This document shows positions 63,837 to 64,000 of a stretch of 64,000 nucleotides of DNA, piece by piece (position 1 is the first letter of the stretch; each line of letters opens with the position of its first letter). Under the pieces are notes generated by a model. That model was given only the letters and a program-made list of their open reading frames with translations. It ran no database searches and was not told where the DNA came from. The position numbers were made by a program, and so were the translations under genes. This DNA is from Thiobacillus sp. (lineage in GTDB: Bacteria > Pseudomonadota > Gammaproteobacteria > Burkholderiales > Thiobacillaceae), in the NCBI RefSeq assembly GCF_030696885.1, contig NZ_JAUYRI010000013.1:185152-249151 (forward strand), written 5' to 3'.

Positions 63837-63985
63837 ACTTTCTTTTGTCTCGCCAAAAGAAAGTAACCAAAGAAAAAAAAAGCGACCCCGACAGCCCTGA
63901 ATTCCCGAAGATCAAGCGCGTCGGGTGGGCGGCAAAGAACTCGCCCCGCCTTCGATGTTATTAATTGGATTTTTGTGGGCGGGGC
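63837..63985. repeat. intergenic repeat element with two inverted repeats
   Basis: An 11-bp perfect stem ACTTTCTTTTG / CAAAAGAAAGT with the loop TCTCGC (63837-63864) is followed by an A-rich run. A wider inverted pair GCCCCGCC / GGCGGGGC lies at 63943-63950 and 63978-63985. The string CACTTTCTTTT..GCCAAAAGAAAGTAACCAAAG resembles an intergenic repeat widespread in beta- and gammaproteobacterial chromosomes. Nothing coding was seen from 63771 to the window end. Confidence 0.65.
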
Positions 63986-64000
63986 TCAAACACCTTTGCC

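Overview
The window is GC-rich, gene-dense chromosomal DNA. It most resembles a sulfur-oxidising betaproteobacterium of the Thiobacillus / Nitrosomonadales type. This placement is inferred from gene content and order (rib-nusB-thiL-pgpA, recA-recX, yebC-ruvCAB-ybgC-tol-pal-que, trpEGDC), a tetrathionate-forming TsdBA cytochrome pair, a DsrC-like protein and two PEP-CTERM proteins. No rRNA, CRISPR array, insertion sequence or prophage was seen.

Region 1 (1-7.9 kb): a cut nitronate monooxygenase-like gene, then riboflavin synthesis (ribE, a ribB-type fusion with a degenerate cyclohydrolase half, ribH), nusB, thiL, pgpA and pncC. A WYL-domain regulator is transcribed divergently from recA-recX. 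Region 2 (7.9-10.3 kb): a type IV pilin gene with a sigma-54 promoter, a PglL/O-antigen-ligase-like membrane protein beside it, and tRNA-Lys. Region 3 (10.4-19.7 kb, minus strand): one long co-directional block yebC-ruvC-ruvA-ruvB-ybgC-tolQ-tolR-tolA-tolB-pal-cpoB-queE-queC, joining Holliday-junction repair, the Tol-Pal envelope machine and the preQ0 pathway. Region 4 (19.7-33 kb): a ROK sugar kinase, a PEP-CTERM protein, NDH-2, a HerA-like ATPase, trpEGDC with gph and rpe, apaG, a NYN-LOTUS protein, a 30-residue membrane peptide, MltA and entericidin.

Region 5 (33-58.5 kb) is accessory and stress-oriented. It opens with a CHASE3 histidine kinase and two response regulators. Next come small envelope proteins (DUF1328, ElaB/YqjE/YqjK-like), a phospholipase D-type synthase and a glycine-zipper protein. 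These are followed by TsdBA, Ku and LigD end joining, hemerythrin, DUF421, CsbD, a BON lipoprotein, an AI-2E-type permease and a DsrC-like protein without its cysteines. The rest holds SodB, a large KatE catalase, an oxidoreductase, an OBAP-like protein, several small exported or hydrophilic proteins, a PRC-barrel protein and a BLUF protein with an altered flavin-site residue. Many intergenic gaps here carry a TGTAGG/CCTACA hexamer, which suggests a shared regulon.

Region 6 (58.5-64 kb): a Crp/Fnr regulator, a copper module (CueR-type operator, copA, cueR), a TonB-like protein, a dienelactone-hydrolase-like protein and a terminal inverted-repeat element.

Across the first 30 kb, several gene junctions hold inverted arrays of degenerate heptamers (CTAGGGG-type, and one of ATTCAAG type). 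One of these forms a telomere-like G-quadruplex candidate.
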